This document shows positions 20,701-32,900 of a stretch of DNA of 64,000 nucleotides, one piece after another; the first letter of the stretch is position 1; each line of letters begins with the position of its first letter. The notes under the pieces were generated by a model. That model was not told the DNA's origin, searched no databases, and worked only from the letters and a program-made list of their open reading frames with translations. Origin of the DNA: Oryzias latipes (Eukaryota; Chordata; Actinopteri; Beloniformes; Adrianichthyidae); NCBI RefSeq assembly GCF_002234675.1, contig NC_019875.2, positions 22,996,299 to 23,060,298 of the forward strand. The letters are read 5' to 3'. Position numbers and translations under genes: made by a program.

Positions 20701-22569
20701 TTCTCTGTAGGATCTTGACGTGAAAGCTGGAGGAGGCTGTGTAATGACCATTGGAGAGATGCTGCGATCCTTTCTAACAAAACTGGAGTGGTTTTCCACG
20801 TTGTTTCCACGGATCCCTGTGCCCGTGCAGAAAATGATCGACCAGAACCTTAAGGCACGGCCCCGTAAGGTGGCTCCAAAAGACCCACAGGAAGAGGAGC
20901 CGCTCGCTGAGACAGGGAGGCAAGGAGAGAGACGCCACTCCAGGTACATGCTTTGAGTCCAGAACTTTTCCACAAATATGTGTTTTTCTTTTTCTTTAAA
21001 GATCCTGAAATCACATGACCAGAGGCTGCATCATGTTGGTCCTTTGATCTGTGGGGAAGATTTGGTCAGAGGATCTCATGGTCACAGCTGTACATGTTTA
21101 TTATTAACTTAAGGTCATTACAGATATAATATTTGCTTTTGCATCTCCCATCATTCTTGTAATTAAATCCAAAGTCATAATAAAAAGGCACTCTGGTCAT
21201 CTTTTGAGCCATTTTTAGCCCAAATCAAAACACGCAGGTCCTTTTCTAGGACGAAGTTTCTGCAGAGTGGCAGTAAGCCTGCCCTCATTTCTCATCATCC
21301 CTTTGTTTACATGCTCTCCTGCTAGCTTAACACATTACCGGTGCAACAAAAATGGCTAGCAATATTTCCTGATTTCAAGCCCTACATTTTTGAGCCAGAT
21401 GCCAGCGCAGAGGAATAAAGCAAAGACGCATTTGAATGCATCAGAACGTACCAGACCAGGGAGCTTGTAGCCCTCAGTGTATTTTCTATATGACAAAAAA
21501 AGCTCTTTCAAATGGCTGCTTCTGCTTCACGTAGATTTGTATAAATAAAGACTTAAATGCAATTTGAATCTTAATTTTCTGTATACATGTCTTCCATATA
21601 ATCAGTAAAATTCCACAAGAACATGTCAAACTCCAAAAACACGATGGTCATTGGTGTGGGTGTTTAAAGTTCACAATGTTTAGATAAATTGACGTATTGA
21701 AAGGCTGATAGGATCCATTGACCATGTGCCAAAAAATATTGGGTTAAAAAAATTATGTTTTGATTTTCAAATGTAAATTATTTTGTGAATAATGCACTTT
21801 TTTGTGTAAAATGTACATTAAATATAAAGAATTGTAACGAACGCTTAATGATTGTAAAGTCTTGTGGTTTCTTTGTGTGATTTTGACTTTGCTTGATGAG
21901 CCGTTTGTCTTTGGCAGGACACCCAGGCGGACACCAAGCCCCAGAAGGTCACCGAAACGGTCAAGGAGCAGGAGTCACCATCGGGAGAGGGATCGCCATG
22001 GCCCCAGCTACGACCGCGAGCTGGAGAGAGAACGGGACCGCCAGAGGAAGGAGAGGGAGGGCAAGGACCGGGACAGAGGAGAGCGGGAACGGCGACGATC
22101 TCGTAGCGCAGAAAGAAACCAAGACAGGCGAGAGCGTAAAAGAAGTCACAGCAGCAGTAGGGACAGGCGGAGCGAACGCAGAGATAAAGAAAGGGATGGA
22201 GGAGACGACAGGAGCAGGAAAAAGGAGCGAGATCACCATAAGGACCGGGGCGCTGACAGGGAGAGGTCCAGGGATAGAAGGAGCAGGGGAGAGGCGGATG
22301 AACGAAGGCATAAAGACGATAGGGACCGACACAGGGAGGAGAAGAAGAGTAAACGACCAAGCCGCAGTCGAAGCAGAGACAGGAAACACAAAGAGGACAA
22401 AAGCAGGAAACGGGAGCGCAGCCACAGCAAAGAGAAGGACAGAGAGCGAGACGGGGAGGCGCGTTCACACAAACGTAGTCGTAGCAAAGAGAGGAGCCAT
22501 CATCAGCGAGAGTCGAACAACGACCACGCGAAACACGGCGATCGCAGAAGGAGCCAGAGCGCAGAGTAA
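17798..22569 (+). CDS. prpf38b: Pre-mRNA-splicing factor 38B, complete, 6 coding exons
   Basis: Exons are 17798-18007, 18451-18519, 18725-18876, 19518-19578, 20711-20943 and 21918-22569. Phases match and give 458 aa. The PRP38 domain covers about residues 30-215, with LPLWGNEKTMNLNPMIL, YFKVQLYELKTYHEVVDEIY, GVGTGGIVSTAFCLLYKLF, SPYIRALGFMYIRY and IPVPVQKMIDQNL. The last exon is a 216-residue RS/RE/RD-rich tail (about 243-458) starting RTPRRTPSPRRSPKRSRSRS. PRP38-type proteins act in the spliceosomal B complex in the nucleus. The upstream GTG-led frame at 17780 is ignored: the ATG at 17798 begins the conserved MANVGNQ. Intron 4 holds a candidate poison exon. The final exon's acceptor is TTTGGCAG. 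Confidence 0.96.
20095..20149 (+). other. Candidate frameshifting poison exon in prpf38b intron 4
   Basis: A strong acceptor (CCCCTGTTTTTTTCTTTAG) precedes a 55-nt open segment that ends at a consensus donor (GC then GTGAGT). Exon 4 ends in phase 0 and 55 is not a multiple of 3, so inclusion shifts the frame and gives an immediate TGA at the start of exon 5. This is inferred from splice signals alone. Confidence 0.3.
21190..21670. repeat. Dispersed interspersed repeat, copy 2 (prpf38b intron 5)
   Basis: It shares GTGCAACAAAAATGGC and GAATGCATCAGAA blocks with copy 1, and CCACAAGAACATGT followed by CAAA with copy 3 (where CAAA is TAAA). It lies inside the 974-bp intron before the RS exon. Confidence 0.5.
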
Positions 22570-23175
22570 ATGTGGCCTCACGGCAACACGACTTCCGTGT
22601 TTCCCCCTTAGTTCTATGCCGCTGTCCGGTCAGTCATGTGCTAAAGAGCAGAGGCATTCGAGCGTCGGAAACCAGAGATCGCTGTCTTCTGCAAGTGTAA
22701 CATTTGTTTTTTTCTGCTGTTTGCTCCTCCAGAGCAGTGTTGGTCCTCACTCGAAATCTGTAAAGCGACTAAAAAGGTTTTTAATTTTCTATGGTTGTTT
22801 TTGAGCAGAGAAGACCTGAGCTTGTAAATAACATTTTGAGGTGGTCTGCACACATTTAGCAGAGTTAAACTCAACGTTTTGACCCTACAACGTAAGCATA
22901 TACATTTTGCATAACTTGTATAGAAAAACCTGTTGTTTTTTTTTGGCTCCATAAAAGCAATACCAAGATTTTTAAAGATTTAAAATATTTCAGAGCGCAG
23001 TACACAAATTATGATTTCAAGATTGGGCCCAAAATGGTGTGCAGACAGTCAGAATGTTTTGGTCTTCTGATGGGAAGTCTGGAAAGTCGTTTTTACCACA
23101 CAGTCATCCCTGCTTGTGTTGTGAATGAGTTGCTCTGTTGCATTTTTGTTTTCTAATAAACACTTTTATAAGTGA
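22570..23175 (+). other. prpf38b 3' UTR with poly(A) signal
   Basis: This follows the TAA stop at 22567-22569. AATAAA is at 23155-23160, followed by a GT-rich stretch (GACACTTGTGTTGC), a good cleavage/polyadenylation context. The gene is convergent with the fndc7-like gene, whose stop codon is at 23972, leaving about 0.8 kb between them. Confidence 0.6.
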
Positions 23176-23499
23176 CACTTGTGTTGCAACTTTGAATGGA
23201 AATGTAGTTTTTGTTCAACAAACATAAATTTAATGCATGACAGCTTTATTAGAATGTAAAATAAAAACACTTCATATTAAAGATAATTACAGTAAATATG
23301 ATCATATTTATTCACTTCCTAGTCTAATGTTAATGTTATGGGCTAATTTACTGTTAAGAGAAGTCGGAAACAAATCTAGTGAACTTATCCAGAAAATGGT
23401 GATAAAATATTTTATTAAAAGCATTAGAACTTAGAGACCTACTCAGATCATCTTTACATCTGTTTAAAAGCCATTCCCAGTGGTCCTATGATTATGCAG

Positions 23500-23790
23500 T
23501 TGGAAAAAAAAACTGGTTCATTAGAAATTCCTGTCTAAATTGTGGGTGGGACCGTTGGCGCATAGAAACCCCGCCCCCTTCCTCTCCCCAGTAATGAGAC
23601 AAATGTGCTTTTTTTTTTCTTAGATCATTTTTACGTCTGCTCCTAAATCATAATGATTAGAATGAAGGAATGACTCAGAAATACAATTTTAGGAATAATT
23701 TTCTTTATATAGGTCCTCCATCATCAGAAGAATGCCACAAGAACATGTTAAAAACACCAAGAACACATTAGAGTGGCTCTTTAAGCTGAA
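23500..23790. repeat. Dispersed interspersed repeat, copy 3
   Basis: It starts with a GTGGGTGGGACCGTTGG block like copy 1 and contains CCACAAGAACATGTTAAA like copy 2. It fills most of the gap between the convergent prpf38b and fndc7-like genes. Confidence 0.5.
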
Positions 23791-23971
23791 ATCAAAGGCT
23801 TGCAGTGTAAAGGTTGAATCAAATGTAGCCTTAAATCACAAAATCAAACCTCTAAAGATTTGCAGAAAAAGCACAAGTTATTTAAACTTTTGAGATCTTG
23901 ACATACTATAAAGATAAGCTAATATTACATTTAATTAGAATATTTCAGTTTTGTTAACAGAAGCCTTTTAT

Positions 23972-26900
23972 TTACTGCAAGGCCTGATTTGTTTGTGTGC
24001 AGACAGGCTCTGACTGTGGTCCATTTGCAGCTGTCACAGAGAAGCAGTAGGTGATGTTGGGGCTCAGGCTGGTGACACTTATGCTCTCTCCGTATACGGT
24101 CAGCGTCTGACTGTCGGAGCTGCCTTGTTTGGTGATCAGCAGGCTGTAATGTGAAGCATTCTCCACTGAAGACCACTGGAGCCAAATGGCTGTTGGCGTG
24201 ACCTGTGTTACCTCCAGCAGAGGAGCTGAGGCTCTTCCTGATGCAGGAAAGATGAGTGAGTTTATGGACATTAGCTGATATTTGTCACAAACAATTTAAC
24301 GACAAAAAAAGCAAATTCAATATTTTATAAACTCACCATCTGTGGACAATTGCGCCCCGAGGTCTCTCCTCCTGCGTTGCAGTACCACTAAAAAGTGAAA
24401 AAGCTCATCTTAGTTGGTGTAGAAGTTTTTAAAAAGTGCACATAAAAACAAAACTTCAGTTCCTACCATTGGGGACGCTTGCTGCTTGGCTTTCTCCTGC
24501 TGCGTTGCTCGCAGTGATCACCAGATTATTGGAAATTAGATTGAACAAAGAGCAGGATAGCGTGGTAGTGTTGCAAAGCTGGACCCTTGGCTTTACACTG
24601 TTGTCATAAAGAGTGTAGGTGGTGGCAAACACGGTCCTATTCCATGACACCTTGGCAAATGAGCTGTTACCGCTGAACACTATTCCTGTCGGTGGACAGG
24701 GAGCTGTGGGACAGACAGAAATTAAAATGAGTTTGTAAACAACTGCCTCTGTCAAATGCCTCCTTCACTTTATAGTACAAAATGCAACCACAAAGGGTGC
24801 ACAGTCCAATGCTCCGATTTGCTGGTCCAAGTCCAGGTAAAATGCAGAGGGTTGTGTCAGGATGGGCATCTGATATAAACCAAAGCCAAGTCAATCTTAC
24901 ATAGGTAGGATGTGAACCAGAGAAGTGGTATTTAGCAAAAGAGTGTCAGCAAGGATGAATAGAACAGAAGAATAGGACAAAACTTTGTGAATCTCTAGTA
25001 GGGAAATTCAATTGCTTCCAACAATAAGAGCTAAATAAATTAGTTGATAAAATTATACAAATAAAACAAATACAAGTAAGAGAATACTAGATAATAAACC
25101 AGAAAAAGTGAGACCGGGGGCAGAGCCGAAGACATTGAAGTTTCCTTTTGAAATGATGAGGATGGACAAGACCATGACTGAATCTATTAGCTCAGTTTAG
25201 ATGTTTTGGAGATAAATGCAGGGAAGCAGATTGAGATTTGGACAAGTTGAGAAGTGGGACAGTGATTATGTTTGTAAAAGGATCCTGAGGTTGGAGCAAC
25301 CAGGAAAGATGACCAGACAAAGACAAAAAAGGAGGTTCATGAAGCTGTTTGGTGTGAGCAAGGTTGTAAAGAAAAGGGTTGGATGGAGGGCTTTAGTTCA
25401 CTCTGGTGCCCCCTAAAGGGAGCATACAAAAAAACAACAGCATACATGCAGCAAGATTTCACCGATTTATAAGAACTACCTCAATATCTGCACCAGTATC
25501 TGTAAAGTCTTGGCCTCTCTATATCACCTACCTGTTGTTCCATTGAGGGGTGCAGACATGCCACTTGTTCCTGCAGAGTTCCTACTTTGCAGCATGGCAG
25601 TGTAGGATGAACTGCAGGGGAGAGGAATCTCAAAGAGATTTGTACTCGACCAGTAGGATGAGAGTTGAAACAGGTTTGACCTGTCATCTCCTTGCAGACT
25701 TCCCGTCAAAGTCAACAGGTACTCAATGTCTCCACAGGTGACATGCGTCCAGCTGAAGTGCAACAATTGCACTTCCATCTCCATTGGCAGCACCCGCACC
25801 TTGAGGCCATCGGGGGGACAAGGAGCTAAAGGACAAATTAGGAGGGGTGGAATTATTTAAGAAGAAACATTTAAAAGTTTTTCTGGAAGAAATAGATGCT
25901 TTAATACCTCCTCCAAACTGCACCAGGTCACTGAGGGAGCTGTTGCATGTCCCATCAGAGGCTTGGACAGAGAAATTGTATGACACGCCACATTTAAGAT
26001 TATCAATGGTACAGGTTGGGTTTGTGTTGTGACAATAAATGTTGTCTCCACTTCCAGCTTGTACGGTGCCAAAATAGTTTTCTGAATTTTTACTGGGAAT
26101 CCATGTTAGCAATGCAGAGCGACTGCTACAGTTGTAGGAAACTGAGACGTTATTTGGCTGGCAAGGACCTGAACAGAAAGGAAAATGAGGCAATATCAAT
26201 TTAACTAAGGTCATCGCTGTCAATGTGTCTTGATTGTTGTGGCTCTAATAAATACCTGTGCTCAGGGTTACATTTTGACTGGCCTTACTGGAGCAGTTCT
26301 CTTGACTTGCAGTCACAGAAACTGTGTACTGCTCATCACAGTGGAGCTCCGTGAGGCTGAAGCTGGTGGAGGAGGTGTTGTAAATATGCTTGTGACCATC
26401 CACAGCCGTCGCTACCACTTGGTAAAATTCAGCAACAGGAGAATAAGTCCAGGATATCACAGCACTGTGAGTTTCACAGGAAGCATCTACCGTTACATTT
26501 TTGGGAGGACAGGGCTCTGAAAAAGAAAGTTTTAATTAAACTTGGAAAAATGCTTTAGTATTTTATCTAATATAGTTAGTCATTTGTTATACTACACTCT
26601 GATTAAAAGTATTGTCAAATGTTATAAGACTTCTCCCAAAATGCAAGAGGATTTTGATTTTTTTCTTCCACTTTTTCAACAGTCATAATTTATTAATTTG
26701 CCCCTAAACTAACTTCGAACCTTGATTTCCTTAAGGGGAAAACTTATATTTAGACCAGGCAGTGCATACAGTTTATTCTTTGGAGGTACAGAAACTCAGA
26801 TGTAAAGCTGTTCATTGCCCATCTCTGCAAAGGAAATGGCTTTTTGAACAAAACTCATGATAAAGGTAGATTTTCAATAAAGTCACTTCCTAAATCCTTC

Positions 26901-29900
26901 TGTATACATATCTCTGCATGGATCAAATCAAAAGAGGATTTCAGGTAATCAAGGCTTCCCTCAAGATTTATAGCGGTGGGGAAACCAGGTTTGTAATGAA
27001 TGACAGGTTCTTGAACCAACACAAAATTAAACATTAGTGTCTTTTTGCCAGGTCATCATTGTAAATGAGAATTTGTTCTCAAGTGATCCACCTGGTAAAA
27101 TAAAGGGTAACTAAAAAGAATCAAAACTAAAGTCAGGGTAGAGATATTAGTCTTTAAAGAGCAGGATATGGCGTTTTTAGGCCAAAATTCCATATCAATT
27201 GAAAGAAAGCCGAAAAAAATTTTCACTTCTCTTGTTGATTCTTAAATGAAGAAATATATGTATCATCAGTTTTCCAATTTAAAACCCCAACGCACTTTTA
27301 TTGCTCTGCTATTTTTAGCACTTAACATAAAAATTTATAGGACTTCTACTATGACAAGGTCACACTTTTGTAGCAATACAATTATTTCCTTTTAAAATAT
27401 GAGAAATGTTCATCATTATTTACAGCTAACCTGTCATGGCTTAGGTAGATTTACTATTTTTTTTTCAAAACTATTTTTAGCATTTTTTAAATAAACGTAC
27501 CCATGCTAATTTTGTATGGAGGACTTCTCAGACTGCTGCAGCGGTTTGAAGATGCTGCGACTATGATGGTGTACTGAAGGTCACACTTTGCCCCAGACAG
27601 GTAGCAGCTGTTGCTAGTGCTGTTGCAGGTCAGAAAAGTGTGGTCACTCGCTTCCGCTGTGGCGATATATGCGGAGGTTCCCCCACTTCCCTTCAGATCC
27701 CACACCACCAGGATGGAGGAGTTGTGGCAATGAGCGAAAGCGGTGATTGCAGAGAGCAAACAGGGGGCTGATGGAGTATAGATTACATGAACTTCACTCA
27801 GCTGCACGAATAAACATTTCAAAGCTAGACTGTAGATTGGAAATACCTGTTTCCAAGCTATAAGAAGCACTTGGTTGACTGTCACACCAGCTGTTTGCAG
27901 CTGTGACTGTGAAGCTGAAAGATACACCACAGGCCAGGTCCTTCACCTCACATCTAGTGTCTGTGATAGAAGTGCAGTTGGTTGTAGAGATCCCTGAACC
28001 CACAGCTGACACTGTGTAGTTGCTCGCTCCAAGAGCAGAATCCCACGAAATCCAGGCAGAGTTTGATACACAGTCAAGGTAACCATTTACTCCTTTGGGT
28101 TGGCAGGGAGCTAAAAAAATAGGCATCAGAGTTGCTGGTAAGATGGAGGGATTTCTGCAAATACCAATGCATTTAGAAAGAAAACTGGCTCAGACCTGTC
28201 TGGATGCTTGAAGTTTGATGGGGCTGACTGAGGCAATTGCCTCTCACAGAGGTGACTTGGATGGTAAATGTTTCTCCACATGTAACATTGCTGATGGAGC
28301 ATGCAGTAGTTGTGGTGTTGCACAATTTAATGGTTCCATTCAAAGAAGTTAATGAAACCAAAAAGTGGTCAGCATCTCTGATGGCATCCCAGGAAACGGT
28401 CATGTTGTTTGACAGACATGTCATCTGGGCACTCACATTCCCAGGTGGGCAGGGGCCTGAAAACACGAAAAATATAGAATTAATCAAATGTAAGGAGTGT
28501 AGGTATCCTGTCAGGTAAAGTCACATCTCTCACCTGAGCTGAACGCCACAGGACTGCTGGGAATACTAGAGCAGTTATCATCCATAGCAACCACCTGAAC
28601 CGTGTAGAGGCTGCCACATGCAAGGCTGAGGCGACAGGTGAGACCAGATGTCTGACAGCTGTCATTAAGGTGACTGCTGATCGCGGTCACTGAGTACTGC
28701 ACAGCACCACGACTGGCAGACCAGGACACCACGGCAGAGTTGTTGGGGCAATCCAGAAACACAGAGACATTCGTGGGACTACAAGGCACTGAAAAAAGTG
28801 TAGAAATGTACAAAGGTAAGGCTAAAAACCATACTAACATTTCTTCCAAGCTCCATTTCACAAGTTTTGTTATTAAACAGCATAGCCACTAAAAGCATCC
28901 ACTTCTAACTATTCATTCTCCCAGCTTCCCTTTTAATTTGCTCACCTGACTTCACATTTGTGGTTTGACTGGAAGTGACATTACACTGTTTGTTGGAAGC
29001 TGTGACGGACACAGAGTAGTTTTGTCCACACGTCACTGCAGGAACACTGCATGAGCTGTTTTCGGTTGTGCACACTTCTGAAACGCCGGTCTCTGTTTTC
29101 ACAGTGGCGGAGTAATGCTCTGAGCCATTGCTTGGCTGCCATGTTACATTGACAGAGTTGGATTGGCAAGCCTGTGATGCAACAACTCCTGTAGGTATGC
29201 ATGGCCCTGGAAACAAAATCCCAGTTTGATTAAAACTTTGAAAAATGTTTTGCTGATTATAAAGGTAATGTTTAAACAGCACGCACAGGTCAGCACAGAG
29301 GCAGGTGCGTTGTAGTTTCCGGCACAGTGTTGGTTTTGGGGTGTGACTCTCAGACTGTAGTTTTGTCCACATATGAGCTCAGAGAAGAGAGCTGTGGTTG
29401 TGTTGGTGTGGAGACTAACTGATTGATCTCCCCCCTCGGCTGATACTGTGTACGAATAAGTCCCATTGGGAGAGTTCCAGTTCAAAGCAACAACTTTTGT
29501 TCCACAGTTAACGGTTGCATCCATATTTTGCGGTGCACAGGGGTCTGTGTGGAGACAGAAAGGTTGAGTGACATTTAAAATAATTCAAATTCTTTCATTG
29601 TCATATGATTCCCGTCATATAATTCTCAAAATCTCTCATAATCCCCAAACCTTTCGTACCTGTGTAAATGATGGAGCTGTTGCTCGGCAGGCTGCTGCAG
29701 TTGACGGCCTTTGCTCTCACTACAACAGTGTACTCCTTCCCACAGTGCAGGTCGTCCCAGGTGCAGGAGGTGGTATTGGTGAGACACTGGTGGGTGTGAC
29801 CATCGAGACCAGTTGCCACGGCAACATAGGATTCAGCACCATCGCTTTGCGTCCAGCTGACAGAGCCCTGATTAAACTTGCACTGCACTTGGGTTGTCAC

Positions 29901-32900
29901 ATTTGAGGGGATGCATGGGCCTGTGAGGAGATGATGAGAACACAAAAGGTTGAAACAAAGATTTCAACTCAATGTAATGTGATAAGAAGGGGAAAAGAAT
30001 AGCTACCTGTTTTGAAGAAGGCAGGACTGCTGGGGATGCTGTCACACACGCTGCCCTGTCCTTGAACGGTGACGTTGAACTCTTGTCCACACGGTAAAGG
30101 GGCATGCAGAAAGCTTTGTGTCAGGTTGTGGGTCTTCACATACCCACGATTCCCTGCAGTCCTGACCAGGTAATTCACAGCACCATCTGTTTGATTCCAG
30201 GAGATCTGGACCTCATCGCTTTGACAGGGAACCTGAACGGAAGGTATTTTTGGCTGGCAAGGCCCTGGAAAGGAAAGAAAGATATCAAAGAAAAAGTACA
30301 TTTTGAGAGATTTGTTCCTAGCAGCATCAGGTTAACAGGAAGAACACGAATTACCTGACATAAGAGAGATGGCGGAGCTGTCCGAGCTGTTGTACTGCAG
30401 TCCCAGAGCCTTGACCCAGACACTGTAGACAGTCCCACACATCAGGCCCGAAATGCTGCATGAGGTGGCATTGGAGCTAACACAGGAGATTTGGTGTCCA
30501 CTTTTATTGTCCACATAAGCAACATAACCAAGAGCAAAGCCAGTCTGCTGCCAGGACACTGTGGCAGCGAGAGTTTCACATTTGAAACTGGCTTGAACGT
30601 TTGTAGGGGGGCAGAGCTCTGAAAAAAAAAAAAAAAATAAAAAAAAAAAAATGCATGTGAGCTTCTTCAGACAGAAAACAAAGTCAGAAGATATGAAACC
30701 AGTTTGAGACACACCTGTCATGAGCTGGTAGGGCTCTGAGGTAACTGTGTTGTTGCAGGTAGGATCTGCCACCATCACGGTGATGTTGTAGCTCTGACTG
30801 CACTTCAGACCCACCAGGGAGCACTGGGTGTTTGTAGAGTTGCAGGTGACTGTCGGGTCTTGGTTGTTGACGGCAGCGACAGAGAATGAGCTTCCACCTT
30901 TTGCTCCGGCCCACGTTACCTGAGCAGTGCTCATGTTATATAGGACGGAGAGATTCACGGGTGCACAAGGCTCTGAAGAAAGACAGGTGAAGAGCAGCTC
31001 ATAATTGTCTGTCAAGCACCATAAGCTAGTTTGTTCAAAAATACAAAAGCTCGTGCATACCAGTGATGAGGTATCCTGCCATTAGAGTAGTTTGGTTACA
31101 AGTATCTCCAAGAGCCTTCACAGTGAGGTTGTATTTCTCTCCGCACTGCAGGGAGCTCAGCTGGCAGCTGGTGCTGTTGGTGGTGCAGCTTTTAACGTGG
31201 CCCGATGAAGTTGCTAACACGGCTACATAGTTGGAAGCTCCAGAGCTGGATTGCCAGGATGCTGTTGCTGTGTGGGCCACACAGTTCATGTTGGCCTTGA
31301 CATTGCCAAGCTCACAAGGTGCTGATGGATTTGAAAGAAACAGCAGAAGATTGAGGGATAACATTTGATTTATAGACGTCAGTTTAAAATAAAGTTACTA
31401 TACTAAAGATATTGTAAAAAGTTATTTCCAATCACATCACAAGGACAGCTTGTATCGCACATTTTGTAAGCCTTACACTTCGCTTAAGACATAGACTTAA
31501 GAAAAAAGACTGTTCTTTGTGATATGATTTGTTTTTAATCTTGTTTTTTGTAACTATCCCCTGGGCAACATTGGTGCAATGGTAGGGTGGTTCACCTTCA
31601 ATCAGAAGATTGCAGTTTGATTTCCGCCTTTCCTACCCTTGGGCAAGACACTGAACCCCACCTTTCCTCTGGTGGAAGGTTGGCACTGGGGTTTGGCAGT
31701 AAATGGGTGTGTTTGGGTGAATGGGTGAATGTGACTGTGACATTGGGCCTTCGAGGAAGGTAGAAAAGTGCTATACAAGTACGTGCCATTTATCCTCTTA
31801 AAATCAGTAGCTGTTGGCACTACGTATGACTGATTTTTACCTGTTGTAAGAGAAACAACAGAACTGTCCGAGCTGTTGTACTGCTCTCCCAGAGCCTTGA
31901 CCCAAACGCTGTAGACATTTCCACACATCAGTCCTGAAAGGTTGCAGGAAGTGGTGTTTGCACTAAAACAGGAGGTGCTGTGTCCATTTTTGTTGTCTGC
32001 ATAGGCAACGTATCCCACAGAAAGGTGACTCTGCTGCCAGGACACGGTGGCAATGAGTTTTTCACATTCCAAACTGGCTTGAACATTTGTAGGTGGGCAT
32101 GGTTCTGAAAAAGACACATGTAAACATGAGGAGAGGCTTGTGTGTGCACATCTTTTCCTGACGCAGTAACAAACCTGTCAGCAGGTGTGTCGTTTCTGAG
32201 GGCAGACTACTGCAGGCCTGATTATGTGCTGTAACCGTCACGTTGTACATCCGACTGCACTGCAGGCCGCCCAGGTGGCAGCTGCTGTTACTGCCGCCAC
32301 AGGTCACTGGGGCAACCGAGTCTGTCACAGCCTGAACTGTGTAGGAACTGGCCCCGGCTGCAGCGCTCCACGTCACCCAGGCAGCACTCGCGTTGTAGTG
32401 AGTAGAAATATTCATGGGAATGCAGGGCTCTGGAGGCAGAGGCAGGTCATCAGCTGTGCTCAGGTACAACTCCATATTAGGAACAGAAGATTCAGTCACC
32501 TGCAGTGAGGAATGTAGGAGCACTGGCAGGACCAGGGCAACCAGCGTTGATCGCCTCCACAACAACAGAGTACTTCTGCCCACAAACGAGGTCATCAAGG
32601 TTACAGGAGGATCCCATGCTGCTGCAGGAGGAGTTGTGTCCATCAGGGGAGGTTGCCTGGACATTGTTGGCTGTGAATACAGCTGTGGTCACAGTTCTCC
32701 AACTGACCACAGCATTGCGGGTCGTACAGTTCAGCTCTGCTGACAAATTGGTTGGAGGACACGGAGCTGAAATGGAAAGGAAAATTTAAAGGCACGAATT
32801 AAAGGATTTACCATCTAAGACTTAGTTCTTAACTTTGATGTATTTTTCATCAGAGTTTGTAGTCTGTGCACCAGTTTTTTGCCCATGACACTAAAACCCA

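Noticed and set aside
19579-20710. Intronic snoRNA in prpf38b intron 4 (weak TGATG/CTGA motifs near 19685)
   Set aside because: No terminal stem and no C/D box spacing that holds up by eye.
21845-22468. 207-aa minus-strand open frame, and other long antisense frames, over the prpf38b last exon
   Set aside because: Shadow of the repetitive RS/RE codons; Cys/Pro/Ser-rich with no domain or splice logic.
21893-22804. 303-aa plus-strand frame overlapping the RS exon
   Set aside because: Alternative frame of the same RS-coding repeats; the PRP38 exons splice into the other frame.
24667-24894. Possible extra exon between FN3 domains 37 and 38
   Set aside because: The sequence is a retroposon tail and LINE fragment; domains 37 and 38 already join in phase.
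29287-29544. Exon ending read as ...VLTCACC, continuing into the intron
   Set aside because: A GTGCGT donor one base into the codon gives the phase 1 junction used by the other exons; the continuing frame is intronic.
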